The notes beneath the pieces were generated by a model that saw only the letters and a program-made list of their open reading frames with translations, was not told the origin of the DNA and ran no database searches. From positions 33,099 to 97,098 of the forward strand of contig CANJMO010000003.1 in NCBI GenBank assembly GCA_947475845.1: a DNA stretch of 64,000 nucleotides, read 5' to 3'. This DNA comes from Caulobacteraceae bacterium (GTDB lineage: Bacteria > Pseudomonadota > Alphaproteobacteria > Caulobacterales > Caulobacteraceae). The first letter of the stretch is position 1, and every line of letters starts with the position of its first letter. Shown here one piece after another: positions 47,096-57,105 of the stretch. The translations under genes and the position numbers were made by a program.

Positions 47096-48583
47096 ATGAC
47101 CTTAGGCTTCATCGTCGGAACGAATGGCCGCAGACGCGCGAGGGGGGTCCCCCGGCTGTCTGCCCAGACGCTTCCCCTGTTCCTGGCCAATGGCGCTCGC
47201 ATCGCGGTGCAGCTGGCGCTGATCCCCGTCCTTGCCCGAATCATCTCGCCCGAAGCGTTTGGACGGGTCGCCGTGGCGATGCCCATCATCATTTTCACCT
47301 CGATCCTGGCGGAAGCCGGCCTGGTCACCGGCCTGGTGCGCAGCGATGTCTCGGCTAGAGCCGAATCGACCGCCTTCTGGTTCACCGCTCTGGTCGGCGT
47401 CGCCTGCGTCGGCGCGGTGTGCCTGATCGCCGGACCGATCGGCTGGGTGGCTGGACAGTCAGGCCTCACCGCAATCCTGTGCGCCCTGTCGCCGGCTCTG
47501 CTGATGACCTGCCTGACGATCACGCCCAGCGCGCGACTGCAGCGCACGGGCGCGTTCGGCTTTTTCGCGGCGGGCGAACTGCTGTCGAGCCTTGCCGGCG
47601 CCCTGGTGGCCCTGTGGGGCGCCCTGCACGGTTGGGGCGCCTGGAGCCTTGTCGGCCAGCAGTTGACCATGGCCGCCGTGCGCATGGTCAGCAATCTGCG
47701 ACTGTCCCGCTTCTGCCCGCTGCTGCAGTTCGACTACAGCCTGCTGCGCCCGGTGCTGCAGCTGTCGACGCCGCTGCTGGGCGCCAACATCCTGGCCTAT
47801 CTGGCGCGCAGCCTGGACAACCTGCTGATCGGCCTGTGCATCGGGGCCAAGCCCCTTGGCTACTACGCGACCGCCTATCAGGTGGTGCTGATCCCCGAAT
47901 ACGCCCTGGGCGCTTCGATCCGCACCACCACCATGCCGGCCATCGCTCAGGTCGCCTCCGACCGACATGCCGCCGGCGCGATCTATTTCAACGCCCTTCG
48001 CACCCTGAGCCTGCTGGCGACGCCGGTGGTGGTGGCGTGCAGCATGGAAGCCGAGCCTCTGGTGCGGCTGGTCCTCGGTCCTGCGTGGGCGCCCGCCGCG
48101 CCGCTTGTGGCGATCCTGGCGCCGCTGGGCCTGGTGCATTGCTATTTTCAGCTCAATACCGCGGTCCTGCTCGGCTTTGGCGAGGCCCGAACACAGCTGC
48201 GTATGTCGGTGCTGACCAGTGTCTGCGGACTCGTCGGCATCGTCGCCGGATTCCCCTGGGGACCGCATGGCGTGGCGCTGGGTTATGCCCTGGGCACCTT
48301 GTTCGCCGCCGGCCCCTATTTCTTCTACTGCCTGCGGGCAGTAGGCGCCTCGTGGCGCCGGCTGATCGGGGGCGTCGGCCGCGCCTGGACCGGCGGAGCA
48401 GCTATGGCCATAGTGCTCAGCGCCTGGAACCATCCCACCGCGCACGTCGCGCCGCTGATGGGTCTGCCTGAAGCCGCGATCATCGGCGGCGGGGCCTATC
48501 TGACCGCCTTGCTGTTCATGGAACTGCTGCGCCCGACTGCCCGGCCGCGGCCGGGCCAGACCCGTCTCGCCCTGGAAGCCTGA
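47096..48583 (+). CDS. oligosaccharide flippase (Wzx-like lipopolysaccharide biosynthesis protein)
   Basis: This 495-residue protein has about 12-14 membrane segments and resembles the polysaccharide_synt / MATE-like flippases that move lipid-linked sugars across the inner membrane. Typical features are ARIISPEAFGRVAVAMPIII, LARSLDNLLIGLCIGAKPLG and YYATAYQVVLIPEYALG. No polysaccharide gene cluster surrounds it. The ribosome site is weak. Confidence 0.85.
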   Translation: MTLGFIVGTNGRRRARGVPRLSAQTLPLFLANGARIAVQLALIPVLARIISPEAFGRVAVAMPIIIFTSILAEAGLVTGLVRSDVSARAESTAFWFTALVGVACVGAVCLIAGPIGWVAGQSGLTAILCALSPALLMTCLTITPSARLQRTGAFGFFAAGELLSSLAGALVALWGALHGWGAWSLVGQQLTMAAVRMVSNLRLSRFCPLLQFDYSLLRPVLQLSTPLLGANILAYLARSLDNLLIGLCIGAKPLGYYATAYQVVLIPEYALGASIRTTTMPAIAQVASDRHAAGAIYFNALRTLSLLATPVVVACSMEAEPLVRLVLGPAWAPAAPLVAILAPLGLVHCYFQLNTAVLLGFGEARTQLRMSVLTSVCGLVGIVAGFPWGPHGVALGYALGTLFAAGPYFFYCLRAVGASWRRLIGGVGRAWTGGAAMAIVLSAWNHPTAHVAPLMGLPEAAIIGGGAYLTALLFMELLRPTARPRPGQTRLALEA

Positions 48584-48600
48584 CTCCGATTCACTTCGGC

Positions 48601-48615
48601 TTAACCGAATTTCAA
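48601..48615 (+). promoter_or_regulatory. CtrA-like site (TTAA-N7-TCAA)
   Basis: TTAACCGAATTTCAA differs by one base from the CtrA consensus TTAA-N7-TTAA. It is 55-70 bases upstream of the truncated gene at 48671, a usual location for CtrA activation in Caulobacterales. Confidence 0.35.
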
Positions 48616-48670
48616 TGGCAGCCGCCGAGGTTGGCCTTGCGCGCCCACGCGCGCACAGGAATTTCGTGTC

Positions 48671-48790
48671 ATGGTCAGCCCGGTTTCCGGCGCCAATCTG
48701 CTGAGCTTCTATCAGGGTCAAACCGCCCTCAGCATGCTGTCGAGCTCGGGCGTAGGCGCGCTCAAGCAGCCCGATAGCGCGGTAGCGCAA
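48671..48790 (+). pseudogene. N-terminal remnant of an unidentified gene
   Basis: About 40 codons (MVSPVSGANLLSFYQGQTAL, then SMLSSSGVGALKQPDSAVAQ) look like a genuine start with a good upstream region. The reading then runs into the poly-A and hairpin of a terminator belonging to the opposite strand, so the rest of the gene is missing. The N-terminus resembles small motility-associated proteins of Caulobacterales, but I cannot name it. Confidence 0.5.
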
Positions 48791-48828
48791 AAAAAGGGCG
48801 TCCGGCCCTGCGGGGGAACCGGACGCCC
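48789..48828 (-). terminator. rho-independent terminator downstream of recA
   Basis: Stem GGGCGTCCGG / CCGGACGCCC (10 base pairs) is followed on the minus strand by seven T. It is about 120 bases after the recA stop, with no gene between. Confidence 0.8.
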
Positions 48829-48949
48829 GAACGGCGGCGATCACGCGGGTATGCGCGCGCGGAGATTGCGGGGTCCCGGTTGCGCCGAAACCGCCGCCGC
48901 TATCTCGGATTGGTAGGCCTATAGGCGCTACCGCTTCGCTGCTTGAGCG

Positions 48950-50017
48950 CTAAACGTCGTCCTCGGCGGAGGGGCCGACCAGCAGCTCCTCGACGATGAT
49001 GCCGGCGTTCTTGCGCACCGCGGCCTCGATCTCGTTGGCCATGTCTGGGTTGGCCTTGAGGAATTCGCGGACGTTGTCGCGGCCCTGGCCGATGCGCTGA
49101 CTGGCGTAGGAGAACCAGGAGCCGGATTTTTCGACCACCCCGGCCTTGACGCCGAGGTCGATGATCTCGCCGAGCTTGGAGATGCCCTGACCGTACATGA
49201 TGTCGAACTCGACCTCGCGGAACGGCGGGGCCACCTTGTTCTTGACCACCTTGACCCGGACGTTGTTGCCGATGATCTCGTCGCGCAGCTTGACCGAGCC
49301 GGTGCGGCGGATGTCCAGGCGCACCGAGGCGTAGAACTTCAAGGCGTTGCCGCCGGTGGTGGTTTCCGGGCTGCCGTACATCACGCCGATCTTGTGGCGG
49401 ATCTGGTTGATGAAGATGACCAGGGTCTTGGACTTGGAAATCGAGGCGGTCAGCTTGCGCAGAGCCTGGCTCATCAGGCGGGCCTGCAGACCGGGCAGGC
49501 TATCGCCCATCTCGCCTTCGATTTCAGCCTTGGGGGTCAGGGCGGCGACCGAGTCGATGATGATGATGTCGACGGCGCCCGAGCGAACCAGGGTGTCGCA
49601 GATTTCCAGGGCCTGTTCGCCGGTGTCCGGTTGGGAGACCAGCAGGTCGTCGAGATTGACGCCGAGCTTGTGAGCGTAGGAGGGGTCCAGCGCGTGTTCG
49701 GCGTCGATGAAGCTGGCGGTGCCGCCGAGCTTCTGGACTTCGGCCACGACGTGCAAAGCGAGGGTGGTCTTGCCCGAGCTTTCCGGGCCATAGATTTCCA
49801 CCACCCGGCCGCGCGGCAGGCCGCCGATGCCCAGGGCCATGTCGAGCCCGAGCGAGCCGGTCGATACGGACTCGATCTCGACGATCTTGCCCTTATCGCC
49901 CAGCTTCATCACCGAGCCTTTACCGAAAGCTCGGTCGATCTGAGCCAGCGCCGCTTCCAGAGCGCGCTGCTTATCGCCGTCGTCTTTACCCACGAGCCGC
50001 AACACCGATTGAGCCAT
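48950..50017 (-). CDS. recA: recombinase RecA
   Basis: This full-length 355-residue RecA has Walker A GPESSGKT (residues 77-84), the Walker B strand [17 protein letters not shown], loop L1/L2 segments ([36 protein letters not shown]) and the DNA-binding C-terminal region ([18 protein letters not shown]). It drives homologous recombination and the SOS response through LexA cleavage. An SOS box lies upstream and a strong terminator downstream. Confidence 0.97.
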   Translation of the reverse strand: MAQSVLRLVGKDDGDKQRALEAALAQIDRAFGKGSVMKLGDKGKIVEIESVSTGSLGLDMALGIGGLPRGRVVEIYGPESSGKTTLALHVVAEVQKLGGTASFIDAEHALDPSYAHKLGVNLDDLLVSQPDTGEQALEICDTLVRSGAVDIIIIDSVAALTPKAEIEGEMGDSLPGLQARLMSQALRKLTASISKSKTLVIFINQIRHKIGVMYGSPETTTGGNALKFYASVRLDIRRTGSVKLRDEIIGNNVRVKVVKNKVAPPFREVEFDIMYGQGISKLGEIIDLGVKAGVVEKSGSWFSYASQRIGQGRDNVREFLKANPDMANEIEAAVRKNAGIIVEELLVGPSAEDDV

Positions 50018-50100
50018 TTGAAGACATCCTTCTTACCCGATTCTGCCCCCGGCTTTCGCCGTATCGGATAAGCGACCCGCGCCGTGCCGACGAGAGCAAT

Positions 50101-50115
50101 GTACACACTTTGTTC
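50101..50115 (-). promoter_or_regulatory. LexA (SOS) box upstream of recA, GTAC-N7-GTTC
   Basis: This matches the alphaproteobacterial direct-repeat SOS box (GTTC-N7-GTTC) with one base difference, 84-98 bases before the recA ATG. A further GTTC at 50129-50132 is nearby. Confidence 0.6.
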
Positions 50116-50271
50116 TCACTCGCAATATGTTCTTTTTTGCCCGGCGCGGGGGTATAGCGATGGGCGAGACATGAGCAGAACACGACCACACGCGTGGTTC
50201 GGATCGATGGCTGAAACTGCCGCATTCGCTGGATATGCTCGGCAGATCTGAAAGCCTGTCCGAAGGTTCCG

Positions 50272-51495
50272 ATGTCGATCAAGCTTACCCGCCAAGCGCT
50301 CTACGACCGCGTATGGGAAACACCCCTCAAATACCTAGCCCAGGAGTTCGGGCTCGATCCTGTGCGCCTATCGAAATGCTGCGTTGCGTACGCCATCCCA
50401 AAGCCGGGCTACGGCTATTGGACCCTGCGCGAGATGGCCAAGCCCGTCGTAAAAACTCCGCTCGGGCCGCCCCCGGCTGGCTTGGGCGACCTAATCGACA
50501 TCCCGCAGGGCTACATCAAGCTGAGTAGAATGGCCGGCAAGAAGTCGAAGGGGGCTCAGGGTCCGGCCGAGCCAGAGGTCGCCAAGGTCCCCGAGCCTAC
50601 CTCGATCCACCGCCTAGCTCAGAAAACGCTTGAGAAGCTCGCTAAGGGGAAGGCCGGAGAGCTCCTCCAAGTCAAAGGGCGCGGCTTGTTCACTGTCACA
50701 GCAACACCAGGGCAGGCCGAACGGGTCGCGATGGTGTTGTCTTGTCTGGTGACTGCGGTTGAGGCTCAAGGCTGGCGCGTCCCGAGCGGCGAGGGTGGGT
50801 TGCGCCTGGAGCCTGATGGCGAGGTCTTGGACTTCAGCATCACCGAGCAAACCGACAAGGTGAAGCACGAACCGAGCGAAGCGGAGCAGGCGGCCTTGCG
50901 ACGGCACGAGGAGGCGAAACAGCGGGCCGTCCGCATGGGTAAGTGGTTTTCTGATTGGGACCGGCCGAAGATCCCGGAGTGGGACTGGATCCCCAACGGG
51001 CACTTGGTCCTCGCATTGGGCATCAGCGCCTATCGGCAAGACAGCGTTCGCCGCACCTTCAGAGACGGCAAAACTCAAAGGTTGGAGGGGCTGGTCGATC
51101 GGATCATCGACTCCCTGGCGGCCTATGCTGTGTCGGAGAAGGATGGCCGCGTTCGCCGCGAGCGCGACAGGCTTGAGGCGGCTGAGCGGGAAAAGCGCCG
51201 GCAGGAAGCCCAACGCCAGCAGGAGCTAGACAACAAGCGCTACGAGTTCCTTCAAGCCCAGGCCAAACGCTTGGACCGCGCTCTTGAGGTGGAGCGAGTG
51301 ATAGAGACGATCGCCGCCCAGGGCGAGGCGGAGGGCGCGGTCGCCGCCTTCATCGATTGGGGACGGCAACTGGCGCGGGACATCCGGGCGAACCTGTCCT
51401 TTGACGTTCTCACCAAAAAGCTGGAGCGCCATGGTCTAATGAACGATGACGCTCAGATCGGCTCGTGGGTCGATGTGGACAAGCTAGGTTATTGA
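50272..51495 (+). CDS. conserved protein of unknown function with N-terminal HTH-like motif
   Basis: This 407-residue soluble protein begins LTRQALYDRVWETPLKYLAQ, then GLDPVRLSKCCVAYAIPKPG and YGYW. This pattern opens a widespread uncharacterised family and looks like a helix-turn-helix. The middle carries a basic linker (GKKSKGAQG). The C-terminal third is a long charged helix (RERDRLEAAEREKRRQEAQR) followed by FIDWGRQLARDIRANLSFD. A DNA-binding role is inference. Codon use is somewhat less GC-biased than recA. Confidence 0.7.
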   Translation: MSIKLTRQALYDRVWETPLKYLAQEFGLDPVRLSKCCVAYAIPKPGYGYWTLREMAKPVVKTPLGPPPAGLGDLIDIPQGYIKLSRMAGKKSKGAQGPAEPEVAKVPEPTSIHRLAQKTLEKLAKGKAGELLQVKGRGLFTVTATPGQAERVAMVLSCLVTAVEAQGWRVPSGEGGLRLEPDGEVLDFSITEQTDKVKHEPSEAEQAALRRHEEAKQRAVRMGKWFSDWDRPKIPEWDWIPNGHLVLALGISAYRQDSVRRTFRDGKTQRLEGLVDRIIDSLAAYAVSEKDGRVRRERDRLEAAEREKRRQEAQRQQELDNKRYEFLQAQAKRLDRALEVERVIETIAAQGEAEGAVAAFIDWGRQLARDIRANLSFDVLTKKLERHGLMNDDAQIGSWVDVDKLGY

Positions 51496-51652
51496 TCGCA
51501 GACGCGTTTTTCCCGTCGGTCGGATAAGGCCGATTAAGCGCGTTCGAGGTCCAAGACAGGCAATTCGGGTTTGATGCCCTCACTAACGAAAGTGCACAAC
51601 CGACGCGCCAACTGGGGCGCCAGGCGCACAACCCCTTTTGCCCGGCGCGCCC

Positions 51653-52072
51653 TCAGCGCTTCATGGTCAGGTCGTAGACGTGTCCGTCGTTGCGCTGGCA
51701 GCGCCCCTGGGCGACAGAGGTCACGGCGTTGAAGCGGAAGCTGCAGCGCAGGGTCGAGCCGTCCTGGGCGTCGGCATAGGCCCGGCCGTCTCCGTTTGAG
51801 GCGACTCCCTCGGTGATCATCCCCGTCGCCTTGGCCAGCCGGCCGGTCTCGCGCTTGTCGAAGCCGGTGAAGCCGCCGTCGGCGGACACCAGCCATTCGC
51901 CGACATAGCGCTTGCCATCAAGATCGATGTTGAGCGCGCCGCGCCCGCCCCGGGCCCCGGGCGAATTGCCCACACCGCCCGGCCCGCCGTCATGGGCGGT
52001 GAGCGTCACCACCGTGCCGCACCCGGCCAGGCTGGCGGCGGCCAGGATCACCAACAACTGTCGTCGCGCCAT
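51653..52072 (-). CDS. putative lipoprotein of unknown function
   Basis: This 139-residue protein has a signal peptide with lipobox LAGC (MARRQLLVILAAASLAGCG), a Gly-rich linker and a beta-rich domain with two further Cys (LRCSFRF and GRCQRNDGHVYDL). It resembles small lipoproteins of Caulobacterales with no assigned role. Confidence 0.68.
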   Translation of the reverse strand: MARRQLLVILAAASLAGCGTVVTLTAHDGGPGGVGNSPGARGGRGALNIDLDGKRYVGEWLVSADGGFTGFDKRETGRLAKATGMITEGVASNGDGRAYADAQDGSTLRCSFRFNAVTSVAQGRCQRNDGHVYDLTMKR

Positions 52073-52200
52073 TGAAGGTCTCTACCCGCAGTCGAGGTTG
52101 CAGCGTGGCCGAACATCCGGCGGCTGGCAACTCAAGCCTTAGACGCCGGCTGCACTGGAATACCCCCACAGCATGGGTGGTTCCCGGGCCGATGCGGGCA

Positions 52201-52229
52201 AAAGAAAAGGGCGGCTCGAGAGCCGCCCT
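52201..52229 (-). terminator. rho-independent terminator of the coiled-coil gene
   Basis: Stem GGGCGGCT / AGCCGCCC with a CGAG loop, followed on the minus strand by a T-rich run (TTTTCTTTT). It is 25 bases after the stop of the coiled-coil gene remnant. Confidence 0.78.
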
Positions 52230-52253
52230 CCTCCGATCGGTTTGCGGTCCGCC

Positions 52254-52865
52254 TTACGCCTTGGAGGCCAGCGATCCGCGCATCATCTTGATCTCCGCGC
52301 GGCCCTGCGACACCAGGCTCTTCAGCTCGGCGATCTCGGCCTGCATGCGGCTCTGTTCGGCCTCGCGGGCGCGCTGGGCCTCGATCACTTCGTTGGTCTT
52401 GAGCTCGGCCTGAACCTCGGCGCGCTTGGCCTGCGCCTCGCTCTGGGCCAGGGCGACCTGGAGCTGTTCGGAACGGTCGACCGCAGCCAGGCGCGCGGCG
52501 TCGACGTCGCCGAACCGGCGGCGCCAATCGGCGAGCCAGTTGTCGAGCACTTCGACGCGCTGGGCCATCTGGCGGTTCTCGGCCTGCACGGCGGCCAGGT
52601 CGCGCTGCATCTTGGACTTCTCGTCCAGCGTCGCCGCCTGACCGAGGGACAGTTCGTTGTGTAGCTTCTGCACGCGCTTGGTGCGCGAGCCGGCCTCGTC
52701 GAGCTTGGCGCGCAGGTCCTTGATCTCCGCGCGGTTGAGCGCGGCCTGCTCCTTCATGGTCTCGCTGGCGAGGCGGGCTTCGGCGCGGGCGGCGGCTAGT
52801 TGGGTGGCCAGCTCGGCGGCGCGTTCCTGTTCGCCGGCCAGCAGGTTTCCGATCTGCTGACGCAA
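52254..52865 (-). pseudogene. C-terminal remnant of a coiled-coil protein
   Basis: About 200 codons encode a highly charged Ala/Glu/Arg-rich coiled coil (EQERAAELATQLAAARAEAR, then WLADWRRRFGDVDAARLAAV) ending LASKA. Upstream of about 52860 on this strand, the sequence is no longer coiled-coil coding but is the antisense of a flagellin gene. The front of the gene is absent and there is no start or ribosome site in place. Its own terminator remains. Confidence 0.7.
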
Positions 52866-53420
52866 ATGAAGGCGAAGGCCCTGGCCGCCGCCGACACCTC
52901 GCTGGACACCACCAGCCGGACCGCCCTGAACGAAGACTTCAAGTCCCTGCGCGACCAGATCTCCAAGGTCGTCACCAACGCCGACTTCAACGGCATCAAC
53001 ATGGTCAAGTCGAGCGGCACCACGCTCAACGCCCTGGCCAACGACAAGGGCTCGTCCAAGATCACCGTGGCGGCTCAGGATCTTTCCCTGGGCGGCTCCA
53101 ACGTGACCCTGGCGGCCACCGCCTCGTTCGCCACCGCCGCGGCGGCCAGCGCCTATATCGCGACGCTGGACACCAACCTGACCAACGTGAACACCGCCCT
53201 GACCAAGCTCGGGACCGGCTCCAACGCCCTGGCCAGCCACCTGAAGTTCGTCGGCAATCTGCAAAACTCGCTGACAACCGGCATCTCCAACCTCGTGGAC
53301 GCCGACATGGCTTCCGAGAGCGCCAAGCTCCAGGCGCTGCAGACCAAGCAGCAACTGGGCGTCCAGGCGCTCGCGATCGCCAACGCGTCTTCGAGCACCT
53401 TGCTGACCCTGTTCCGTTAA
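52848..53420 (+). pseudogene. C-terminal remnant of a flagellin gene
   Basis: Starting at SDLLTQMKAKALAAADTSLD, the frame follows Caulobacter-type flagellins: ALNEDFKSLRDQI, KITVAAQDLSLGGSNVTLAA and the conserved tail SAKLQALQTKQQLGVQALAI to LLTLFR. The N-terminal D0/D1 half is missing. The preceding codons in this frame are the complement of the coiled-coil gene. Without the N-terminal helix it cannot polymerise. A FlaG-like gene follows, as in intact flagellin loci. Confidence 0.8.
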
Positions 53421-53483
53421 TCGCGGACGCGGCGGCGGGGGCGCAAGCCTCCGCCGCCCACCCTGCCTGATCGGAAGAATCAG

Positions 53484-53795
53484 ATGAGCAACGTCACCCA
53501 GATGACCGCCGTCCCGGCCGATATGATGGGCGTGCAAGGCACCGCGCCGGTTCAGCCGACGATCAAGCCGTCGCCGAAGAAGGCAGCGACCTCGTCGTCG
53601 CCGCCTCCCGCTGATCCGGACGAGTCGCCCCAGCGCCTGATCATTTCAGAGGGCGAGAAGACCGGGGTCTATATCTACACCATCCTCGACCGGGCGACCG
53701 GGCAGGTGCTGGTGCAGCTCCCGCGCGAGGAAGTGGTGCGCATCGCCGCCCGGCCCGACTATTCGGCCGGCAAGGTGATCGACACCAAGGTCTAG
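53484..53795 (+). CDS. FlaG-like flagellar protein
   Basis: This is 103 residues: a disordered Pro/Ser-rich N-terminal half (PSPKKAATSSSPPPADPDES) and a compact C-terminal half (GVYIYTILDRATGQVLVQLP, REEVVRIAARPDY), which is the usual FlaG pattern. It lies 63 bases after the flagellin remnant. FlaG proteins influence filament length or flagellin handling; the exact role here is inferred. Confidence 0.68.
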   Translation: MSNVTQMTAVPADMMGVQGTAPVQPTIKPSPKKAATSSSPPPADPDESPQRLIISEGEKTGVYIYTILDRATGQVLVQLPREEVVRIAARPDYSAGKVIDTKV

Positions 53796-53804
53796 AGCTA
53801 TCGT

Positions 53805-53835
53805 CCCAGGTCGGGTCCTGGGCCGCTAGATTTTT
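53805..53835 (+). terminator. weak rho-independent terminator candidate of the FlaG-like gene
   Basis: Stem CCCAGG / CCTGGG with a six-base loop, then eight bases before TTTTT. The distance makes it weak; it overlaps the end of the convergent molybdoenzyme gene. Confidence 0.35.
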
Positions 53836-56039
53836 GTCAGGTCCACGGAAGCCAAGGGCAGCCGGCGGACCCTTTTGCCTGTCGCCGCGAAGACGGCGTT
53901 GCAGATGGCAGGCGGGGTCGGACCCACGCCCGGCTCGCCGATACCGCCCCACTTGGGCCCGCCCGTCAGGTGCAGATAGGTTTCGATCACCGGGGTCTCG
54001 GCCATGCGCACGGGCCGGTAGTTGTGGAAGTTGGTCTGCTGGACCGCCCCATCCTTGATGGTGATCTGACCGAACAGGGTCTGGGTCAGGCCGAACAGGG
54101 CGCCGCCCTCCATCTGCTGGTGGATCGTGTTGGGATTGGCGGCGTGATAGCAGTCCATTACCACCACCATGCGGTCGACCTTGACCTTACCCGCGGCTGA
54201 AACGGTGACTTCGGCCGCCTGGCCGGTGACCGAGCCGTAGCATTCCATGATCGCCAGCCCGCGCCCGCGCCCGGCCTCGATCGGCGTGCCCCAGCCGATC
54301 TTCTCGGCCAGCATGTCGAGCACCCCGATCCAGTCGGCCCGGTCCAGGTGCGCGCGGCGGAACTTGTAGGGGTCCTGGCCGGCCGCATGGGCCATCTCGT
54401 CGACGAAGCTCTCGATGAAGAAGCCGTTCTGCGACGAGCCCACGCCCCGGCAGAACGACACCGGCACATGGGTATTGTGCAGGTTCAGCCCCACCGACAG
54501 GTTGGGGAACTTGTAGGCGGTGCCGGCGATGCATTCGGTGGCCGAGCCCTCCAGGCCGCTGGTCACCGGGTCGCGGCCGAGCGAGCGCATCAGCGAGGGC
54601 ACGGCCAGCTTGACGTCGAAGGCCTCGGCCTTGCCGTCGGGGCGCAGGGACGCCTTGAACAGCGCCGCCGCCTGGGGGCGGAAGCGGTCGTGCATCATGT
54701 CCTGCTCGCGCGTCCACACCAGCTTGACCGGCCGGCCGATCTCCTTGGCGATCTGCACCGCCTGGCGCGTCTCGTCGGGATTGGAGCGGCGGCCGAAGCC
54801 GCCCCCGATGAAGTTGACGTGCACGAACACCTTGTCCGGGCTTATGCCCGAAACCTCGGCCGCCGTGGCCAGCACCGCCGGGGGCGACTGCGTCGAGGTC
54901 CATACATCGACCCGGTCCGGCTGAATCCAGACGGTGGAGTTGAGCGGCTCCATCGGCGCGTGGGCTTGGTAGGGCGCCTCGTAAAGGGCTTCTATGAGCT
55001 TGGCGTCGCCGGGATTGGCCAGGGCTTTGGCTGCGTCACCGTCGTTGCGGGCCGAGACCATCTTGCCGTGCAGTTCGTCGCGGTAGGTCTTGTCGAGATC
55101 GGCCTGCTGCACCTTGCCCGAGGCGCCGACGTCCCACTCGATCTTGAGATCGTCGGCGGCGGTCTTGGCGCGCCAGAACTTGTCGGCGGCGACCGCGACG
55201 GCGCCGTCCATGCGCACCACCTTGATGATTCCCGGGCGGCCTTGCAGGGCGCTGTCGTCGATCGACTTGACCTTGCCGCCCGGCACCGGGCAGGCGATCA
55301 CCGCGGCGTAGACCATGCCGGGCACGCGCGCATCGATGCCGAACTTGGCCGAGCCGTCGATCTTGGCCGGGGTGTCCAGCCGCGGCGTCGGCTTGCCCAC
55401 CAGCCGGAACTGGTCCGGCGACTTGATCTTGGGTTCCTTGTCGAGCTTGACCGAAACGGCGTCCTTGCAGACCTGGCCGAAGGACACCTTGCGCTTGGTG
55501 GCCATGTGGGTGATCACGCCCGCCTCGCACGAGCACTCCGACACGTCGCACTTCCAGCGACGGGCCGCCGCCTCGACCAGTCGCCCGCGGGCGCTGGCGC
55601 CGGCCTGCTGCAGAAACTCCCAGGAGGTGCGCACGCCCTGGCTGCCGACGGTGGTCATCGAGCGGTAGACGCCCTTGTCACGCAGATTGCGGGTGGCTGA
55701 AGCGTATTCGCACTTCACCTTGGACCAGTCGCAGTGAAGCTCCTCGGCGACGATCATGGCCAGGGCGGTGGCGGTGCCCTGCCCCAGCTCGTTGTGCGGG
55801 ATGCGCACGGTGACGCTGGAATCCGGGTCGATCACCAGCCAGGCGCTGAGCTCTTCGGGCGAGCCTTCGGGGCTTTGGATACGGGCGCCCATGGGCTTGG
55901 GCTGGCCGGACGCCGGCTGGGTGGCGGCCAAGGCGTCGGTGGGCAGGATCACGCCAACGGCGAGGCCGCCGCCGGCGCTGAGCACGGCGCTGATCGCCTG
56001 GCGGCGGGACAGGCCCTCTTTAGAGATCGCGGCGTTCAT
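53826..56039 (-). CDS. molybdopterin-binding aldehyde/isoquinoline oxidoreductase beta subunit
   Basis: This 737-residue protein has a Tat-type leader ([19 protein letters not shown]) and the xanthine-oxidase-family molybdopterin domains. Typical blocks are [70 protein letters not shown] and the active-site Glu region [20 protein letters not shown]. It forms the large subunit with the 2Fe-2S protein encoded upstream, overlapping by ATGA. Such two-subunit enzymes (IorB-like) oxidise N-heterocycles or aldehydes at the membrane; the substrate is unknown. Confidence 0.9.
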   Translation of the reverse strand: MNAAISKEGLSRRQAISAVLSAGGGLAVGVILPTDALAATQPASGQPKPMGARIQSPEGSPEELSAWLVIDPDSSVTVRIPHNELGQGTATALAMIVAEELHCDWSKVKCEYASATRNLRDKGVYRSMTTVGSQGVRTSWEFLQQAGASARGRLVEAAARRWKCDVSECSCEAGVITHMATKRKVSFGQVCKDAVSVKLDKEPKIKSPDQFRLVGKPTPRLDTPAKIDGSAKFGIDARVPGMVYAAVIACPVPGGKVKSIDDSALQGRPGIIKVVRMDGAVAVAADKFWRAKTAADDLKIEWDVGASGKVQQADLDKTYRDELHGKMVSARNDGDAAKALANPGDAKLIEALYEAPYQAHAPMEPLNSTVWIQPDRVDVWTSTQSPPAVLATAAEVSGISPDKVFVHVNFIGGGFGRRSNPDETRQAVQIAKEIGRPVKLVWTREQDMMHDRFRPQAAALFKASLRPDGKAEAFDVKLAVPSLMRSLGRDPVTSGLEGSATECIAGTAYKFPNLSVGLNLHNTHVPVSFCRGVGSSQNGFFIESFVDEMAHAAGQDPYKFRRAHLDRADWIGVLDMLAEKIGWGTPIEAGRGRGLAIMECYGSVTGQAAEVTVSAAGKVKVDRMVVVMDCYHAANPNTIHQQMEGGALFGLTQTLFGQITIKDGAVQQTNFHNYRPVRMAETPVIETYLHLTGGPKWGGIGEPGVGPTPPAICNAVFAATGKRVRRLPLASVDLTKI

Positions 56040-56503
56040 GCCTTGACGCCCTTGGCCATGATCCCGGCCGCGCGGTGGATCGCTTTCTTGATGCGCGGGT
56101 AGGTGCCGCAGCGGCAGATGTTGTTCATGATCCGGTCGATATCGGCGTCGGCCGGGTTCGGAATTTTCTTGAGCAGGGCCGCGGCGGCCATGATCTGGCC
56201 GGACTGGCAGTAGCCGCACTGCGGTACGTCCTCGATCAGCCAGGCCTGCTGGACCGGATGGCTGGCGTTTTTGGACAGGCCCTCGATGGTGGTCACCGAC
56301 TTGCCCGCCACCGCCTCGATCGGCATGGAGCATGAGCGGACAGCGATGCCATCGACGTGGACGGTGCAGGCACCGCACTGGGCGATGCCGCAGCCGAACT
56401 TGGTCCCGGTGAGGTCAAACTCGTCGCGCAACACCCACAGCAGTGGCGTATCGGCCTCAGTATCGACGGAACGGGCCTTGCCGTTGACGGTCAGGACGAA
56501 CAT
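56036..56503 (-). CDS. 2Fe-2S subunit of the isoquinoline-oxidoreductase-type enzyme
   Basis: This 155-residue protein has two 2Fe-2S clusters. The plant-type ferredoxin site is [17 protein letters not shown] plus a downstream Cys (VRSCSMP); the second is [16 protein letters not shown] with [15 protein letters not shown]. It carries electrons from the molybdopterin subunit. Its ATG begins a two-gene operon; the stop overlaps the next start. Confidence 0.92.
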   Translation of the reverse strand: MFVLTVNGKARSVDTEADTPLLWVLRDEFDLTGTKFGCGIAQCGACTVHVDGIAVRSCSMPIEAVAGKSVTTIEGLSKNASHPVQQAWLIEDVPQCGYCQSGQIMAAAALLKKIPNPADADIDRIMNNICRCGTYPRIKKAIHRAAGIMAKGVKA

Positions 56504-56631
56504 CGGGCCTCCCGGTGTTGTACTTGTTGAAGAGTGAGATTACGCCACTGCGGCCTGCTTGGCCACGCCGCAATCTTAGGGCCGTATGGACCGGGCAAGG
56601 TCCGCGACCAAGTGATCCACCGGAGTTGAAC

Positions 56632-57102
56632 ATGCGTCTGGTCCTGCTCGCCGCCGCCGCCCTCGCCTTCGCCGGAGCCAGCCTGCCCGCAGTGGCGATC
56701 GAGGAGAGCCCGATCCTGCCCGGCTACTGGGAAAGCACCAGCAAGGTGTCCTTCCCCCTGCCCAGCACCAAAGTCGACCGCAAATGCCTGTCCTCAGAAG
56801 AGGTGGTGAAATTCCTGACCGGCCCCGCCAACTCCCACTACGTCTGCAAGTATGACAAGAGCCGGTTCGTGGACGGGGTCGCCGCCATGGAAGGCGAGTG
56901 CATCGACAGCGGCGTGCGGGCCAAGGTCAAGGTGAGCGGAACCTACACCCGCACCAGCTTCCAGCTGACCAGTCACCTCAACGCCCTGCTCGGCGGCCTC
57001 TCGATCCCCATCGAGGCCTCGATCGACGCCCATCGCCTGAGCGCCGAATGCCCCGCCGAGACCAAGCGCGACGGCGGCGACGACCGCAAGCGCAGCGATT
57101 AG
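56632..57102 (+). CDS. secreted DUF3617-like protein
   Basis: This 156-residue protein has a signal peptide ending LPAVAIEE, then LPGYWESTSKVSFPLPSTKV and two Cys pairs (DRKCLSSEEVVKF; SHYVCKYDKSRF; EGECIDSG), the pattern of DUF3617 proteins, which are periplasmic and of unknown role. The tail is charged. CCGGAG precedes the ATG. It ends three bases before the cckA stop on the opposite strand. Confidence 0.78.
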   Translation: MRLVLLAAAALAFAGASLPAVAIEESPILPGYWESTSKVSFPLPSTKVDRKCLSSEEVVKFLTGPANSHYVCKYDKSRFVDGVAAMEGECIDSGVRAKVKVSGTYTRTSFQLTSHLNALLGGLSIPIEASIDAHRLSAECPAETKRDGGDDRKRSD

Positions 57103-57105
57103 CGA

